Source of the DNA: CAYPYS01 sp964445715
GTDB lineage: Bacteria > Omnitrophota > Gorgyraeia > Gorgyraeales > Gorgyraeaceae
NCBI GenBank assembly: GCA_964445715.1
Contig: CAYULJ010000074.1
Coordinates: forward strand, 1-8,381
DNA length: 8,381 nucleotides
Direction: 5' to 3'
Numbering within the stretch: position 1 is the first letter of the stretch; every line of letters begins with the position of its first letter. Below are positions 5,967 through 8,381 of this stretch, piece by piece. Made by a program: the position numbers and the translations under genes. A model generated the notes under the pieces. The model searched no databases. It saw only the letters and a program-made list of their open reading frames with translations, and was not told the DNA's origin.

Positions 5967-5995
5967 ATTATAAGTCCAAATCCGGATTTTTACAA
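5967..5995 (-). promoter_or_regulatory. Sigma70-like promoter for the PilZ gene
   Basis: Read on the minus strand, TTGTAA (5990-5995) and a perfect TATAAT (5967-5972) are separated by exactly 17 bases. Transcription would start near 5960, about 20 bases before the ATG, leaving room for the AAAGGAGG ribosome site. The PilZ gene can therefore be expressed independently of the polyamine genes upstream. Confidence 0.65.
5978..5989. promoter_or_regulatory. 12-bp perfect palindrome in the PilZ promoter spacer (operator candidate)
   Basis: AAATCCGGATTT is a perfect palindrome lying entirely between the -35 and -10 boxes of the PilZ promoter and abutting the -35. A dimeric repressor bound here would block RNA polymerase. 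It has no loop to make a good RNA hairpin, so a DNA-binding site is the more natural reading. The regulator is unknown. Confidence 0.4.
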
Positions 5996-6025
5996 TTGAA
6001 TAATTATTCCTTTGGAAGCGGTATT

Positions 6026-7195
6026 TTATACAAGGATTAGTTTGGCAGGGGGGAAGCCGTTGAAGTTTGGGACAGCGCTGGCGCAGGAATAGGCGCCGAT
6101 ATTTTTTACGTACACGACATCGCCTACATAGAGTTCAGGGATTTCTTCATTCAGCGCAAGCGTATCAAAGGAATCGCAGGTTGGGCCTGCGAGCGTACTT
6201 AGATATTTTGGCCCGCGCCGTAAGGTTTTGAATTCATATTTGCAATGGTCAAAGACCATGCCTGAGAAGTCACCGTAGATCCCGTCATTCAGGTAGTAGT
6301 AATTTTTATTGTTGCGAAAGGCCCTTCCTATAACCTGTGTGACAAGGATGCCTGCCGGCCCTGCGAGGAACCTGCCTGGCTCAGCAATGAATCTGACATT
6401 CCTGTCAAAGAGTTCTTTTTTCTCTCTCCTTATCTGCGCAGCCATTCTTTCAAAATTCACGCCTATCTCATTGTCAAAGTGCTGGATCGGGAATCCTCCG
6501 CCAATATCCATTATTTTTAAAGGAAGGCCGTTTTTCTTTGACTCTTTAAATATCTTTGCTGATATCTCAAGGGCCTGTATGTAATTTTCAACGTTTTTAG
6601 ACTGGCTGCCGACATGAAAACTAACACCCATGGGTATAAGTCCCAGCGCCTTTGCCTTTCGCAGTAAAAAGAATGCCTGCTCAGGGTCAGCGCCAAATTT
6701 AAGAGAGAGTTCCACCTGACTACCCTCATTGGCTACTTTTATGCGCACCAGAACGCGCGAACGCGGGGCGTACTTCGCGATCTTGTAAAGTTCTGGTTCA
6801 TTGTCAAAGGTCATCAGCCTCACCCTTCGACGCCTGGCGATCTCTATGTCTTCATGAGATTTAATGGTGTTGGCAAATATGATCTTTGAAGGGGAGGCGC
6901 CCAGCCGCAAGACTTGCTTCATCTCAGTAGCGCTTGCTACGTCAAAACACGCGCCGAACTTAATGAATGATTTAATGATGCCAGGATGAGGATTTGCCTT
7001 TATCGCATAATAAGGCGTAACTTCAGGCAGGTATTTACGAAAGCGCCTGTACTGTTTTTCCAGTATAGAGCGCCGGATCAGCATAAACGGCGAGCGATGT
7101 TTCTTCAGCATCGCCCTTATGAGGTTTTCAATGCCGCTAAGTTCGGCTTTATGCTTTTGCTGCTTCAAGTGGTTTTGCACTTGTGTCATGGGCAT
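6026..7195 (-). CDS. odc: Ornithine (or lysine/ornithine) decarboxylase, alanine-racemase fold
   Basis: A 389-residue PLP enzyme of the fold-III (eukaryotic-type) decarboxylases, converting ornithine to putrescine in the cytosol. Visible motifs in order: YYAIKANPHP (62-71) with the PLP lysine K66; FHVGSQ (193-198) with the ring-stacking H194; DIGGGFP (230-236) and EPGR (272-275) for the phosphate and pyridine nitrogen; YLNDGIYG (301-308); FDH (315-317), whose Asp matches the substrate-binding Asp332 of mouse ODC; GPTCDSFD (337-344) with the catalytic Cys-Asp; GAYS (367-370) and FNGF (378-381). The GPTCD and FDH motifs argue for ornithine/lysine over diaminopimelate or carboxynorspermidine; ornithine versus lysine is not settled. 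The start at 7195 has GAGGG nine bases upstream and lies inside hss, giving a 47-base overlap; the next Met (codon 29) has a poorly spaced site. The neighbouring hss supplies the use for putrescine. Confidence 0.87.
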   Translation of the reverse strand: MPMTQVQNHLKQQKHKAELSGIENLIRAMLKKHRSPFMLIRRSILEKQYRRFRKYLPEVTPYYAIKANPHPGIIKSFIKFGACFDVASATEMKQVLRLGASPSKIIFANTIKSHEDIEIARRRRVRLMTFDNEPELYKIAKYAPRSRVLVRIKVANEGSQVELSLKFGADPEQAFFLLRKAKALGLIPMGVSFHVGSQSKNVENYIQALEISAKIFKESKKNGLPLKIMDIGGGFPIQHFDNEIGVNFERMAAQIRREKKELFDRNVRFIAEPGRFLAGPAGILVTQVIGRAFRNNKNYYYLNDGIYGDFSGMVFDHCKYEFKTLRRGPKYLSTLAGPTCDSFDTLALNEEIPELYVGDVVYVKNIGAYSCASAVPNFNGFPPAKLILV

Positions 7196-8381
7196 GTTGT
7201 CTTTCCCTCAGGTCAACGAGAAATGTCGTAAATTGCCACACATCCTCGTCTTTTGGCCTGGATATGTCGAACTTTGTAAATTTAGTGTTAAGATTTTTTA
7301 ATGGCGTCCAGTCAACTGCCTCAGAGATGAAAGGTTTTATATAAGGGGTGGCGACTTTCAGGATAAATTCATGATCTACATCGTCCGGCAATAAAAATCC
7401 CCTCTTTGGATTTTTTATCATCCACATGGCAGCAGCCACTACTGATATGGCCACCTGAAGCGTGGTGGCCTGTTGATGGGGAACAAGTTCGCGCGCGGTA
7501 TCTATATCCAATATGCTTCCGCACCACCATGAATTAAAATCATGTCCCATAAGGAGGACACCTAATTCATCCCTTCCGCTTATGATCTCGTCGCTCATTA
7601 TCCTTTGTTTTTCCTGAAGCTTGAATTGCATCATCTCGAGTTCGTGCAGGGAATTGATCGCGGCATTAGACGGGCAGTACGCGTAATGCACAGTGGGCCT
7701 GTAAATAGCCTTTTCATTTTCCCATACAGTGAGCCTGTCTGAAATACTGAATGCCTCTCCGTGACGGATCACCATACCTGTTATTTCACCGCAGGGCACC
7801 CACGAACGCACCCATGTCTTCATGCCGATCGTGCCAAGGCATATCTGGTTTTTAGGCCCGACTTTATGAAAGTACGCATTTTTAGGGACGTAGCGTTCGT
7901 GCGTACCCCAACCTAATTCCGAAGGCGCAACACCTTCTTCAAAAAATCCCTCAATGCTCCACGTGTTGACGAATTCATTTACTTCTTTTGGTTGATTGGT
8001 TATCTGGGTGTCGCGTTCGCTTATATGTATTGTCTTAACGCCTGTTAGCTGAGCGAGCTTTGCAAAATTCTTTTCGCTTAGATATTTTTCCAATTCTTTT
8101 TTTCTCGCATCCTTTGATTTTTCTTTTAAGATTTTTTCGCTGATTCCTATAAGGGCGTGTTTTGTAAAATGCGACACCAAACCCGGATTGGCGCCATGGT
8201 CAACAATAGCAGAGATGGTACTTCTATCATCCCACCCGGTTATTTTTTGTCGCAATTCCATGTGTCTGGAGTACAGCGTATATTTTGTCGCGTCATTACG
8301 CTCTATATCTTTGTATGGATCCCATTCTTCAACAGAGGTGTTGACGTATAAGACGTTATTGTCGCGGCACCATTGGACAAT
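7149..8381 (-). CDS. hss: Homospermidine synthase (N-terminus outside window)
   Basis: NAD-dependent enzyme that joins two putrescine molecules into homospermidine, releasing ammonia; a member of the saccharopine-dehydrogenase-like fold. The frame runs without a stop to the right edge: 40 residues (IVQWCRDNNVLYVNTSVEEW...) precede the first Met at 8261 and continue the family pattern, so the gene starts outside. In all 410 residues are visible against about 470-480 usually; the missing part should hold the Rossmann GxGxxG. Visible family blocks, numbered from the edge, are DHGANPGLVSHF (61-72), NTWSIEGFFEEG (139-150) with the conserved Trp, ELGWGTHE (155-162), the region around WVRSWVPCGEITGMVIRHGE, and WTPLKN near the C-terminus. 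The last 15 codons also encode the start of the decarboxylase in another frame. Its promoter is not in the window. Confidence 0.9.
   Translation of the reverse strand: MVQWCRDNNVLYVNTSVEEWDPYKDIERNDATKYTLYSRHMELRQKITGWDDRSTISAIVDHGANPGLVSHFTKHALIGISEKILKEKSKDARKKELEKYLSEKNFAKLAQLTGVKTIHISERDTQITNQPKEVNEFVNTWSIEGFFEEGVAPSELGWGTHERYVPKNAYFHKVGPKNQICLGTIGMKTWVRSWVPCGEITGMVIRHGEAFSISDRLTVWENEKAIYRPTVHYAYCPSNAAINSLHELEMMQFKLQEKQRIMSDEIISGRDELGVLLMGHDFNSWWCGSILDIDTARELVPHQQATTLQVAISVVAAAMWMIKNPKRGFLLPDDVDHEFILKVATPYIKPFISEAVDWTPLKNLNTKFTKFDISRPKDEDVWQFTTFLVDLRERQHAHDTSAKPLEAAKA
7205..7209 (-). promoter_or_regulatory. Ribosome binding site of the decarboxylase gene inside hss
   Basis: GAGGG on the minus strand lies nine bases before the ATG ending at 7195 and is embedded in the hss codons for Leu-Arg-Glu. 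It supports a start within the upstream gene and hence translational coupling of the two enzymes. Confidence 0.6.

Noticed and set aside
8259..8261. ATG as the true start of hss
   Set aside because: The 40 in-frame residues upstream continue the homospermidine synthase pattern and the Rossmann region is still missing, so the start must be outside the window.
8157..8351. Small plus-strand open frame opposite hss
   Set aside because: It is covered by the continuous hss frame on the minus strand, which matches its family through to the right edge.
1..8381. tRNA, rRNA, CRISPR, insertion sequence or phage genes
   Set aside because: No cloverleaf-like sequence, regularly spaced repeats, transposase or phage motifs were seen by eye in any part of the window.

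Overview
The window looks like a stretch of a bacterial chromosome, probably a scaffold from a metagenome-assembled genome, because a 10-N gap interrupts an otherwise intact gene. Compact spacing, AGGAGG-like ribosome sites and sigma70-like promoters (TTGnnn-17-TATAAT) point to a bacterium. The gene mix is GTP-type PEP carboxykinase, an Atg22/UMF1-like permease, a tandem-ACT protein, a PilZ protein, a eukaryote-like fold-III ornithine decarboxylase and homospermidine synthase. That mix suggests an uncultured anaerobic lineage; Omnitrophota or a PVC relative is my guess, held with low confidence. There are no RNA genes, transposases, CRISPR arrays or phage genes.

Left part (1-2314, + strand): the C-terminal 332 residues of an unrecognised protein that begins off the left edge. 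It ends in a strong hairpin terminator embedded in a 65-bp near-palindrome. The right arm of the palindrome holds a -10 box only nine bases before the start codon of a 12-TM MFS permease, so that message may be leaderless.

Middle (2345-5502, + strand): a good promoter and a perfect Shine-Dalgarno precede a GTG-started tandem-ACT protein. It is followed after 17 bases by a thioredoxin-type arsenate reductase (arsC). The ACT protein carries a CX2CX3C cysteine cluster, which makes the pairing with arsC intriguing. Next comes GTP-type PEP carboxykinase (pckG, gluconeogenesis/anaplerosis), split only by the assembly gap. One base after its stop begins a 90-residue protein of a small uncharacterised family (DUF5661-like).

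Right part (8381-5520, - strand): homospermidine synthase (hss, N-terminus off the right edge) overlaps by 47 bases an ornithine-decarboxylase-type enzyme. Together they would make putrescine from ornithine and then homospermidine from putrescine. Downstream on the same strand, with its own promoter and a perfect 12-bp palindrome filling the promoter spacer, is a small PilZ-domain protein, a probable c-di-GMP receptor, convergent with the DUF5661-like gene.

I see no clearly new multi-gene system. The best leads are the cysteine-bearing ACT/arsC pair, the PEPCK with a divergent nucleotide loop, the palindromic terminator/promoter element and the overlapping homospermidine genes.
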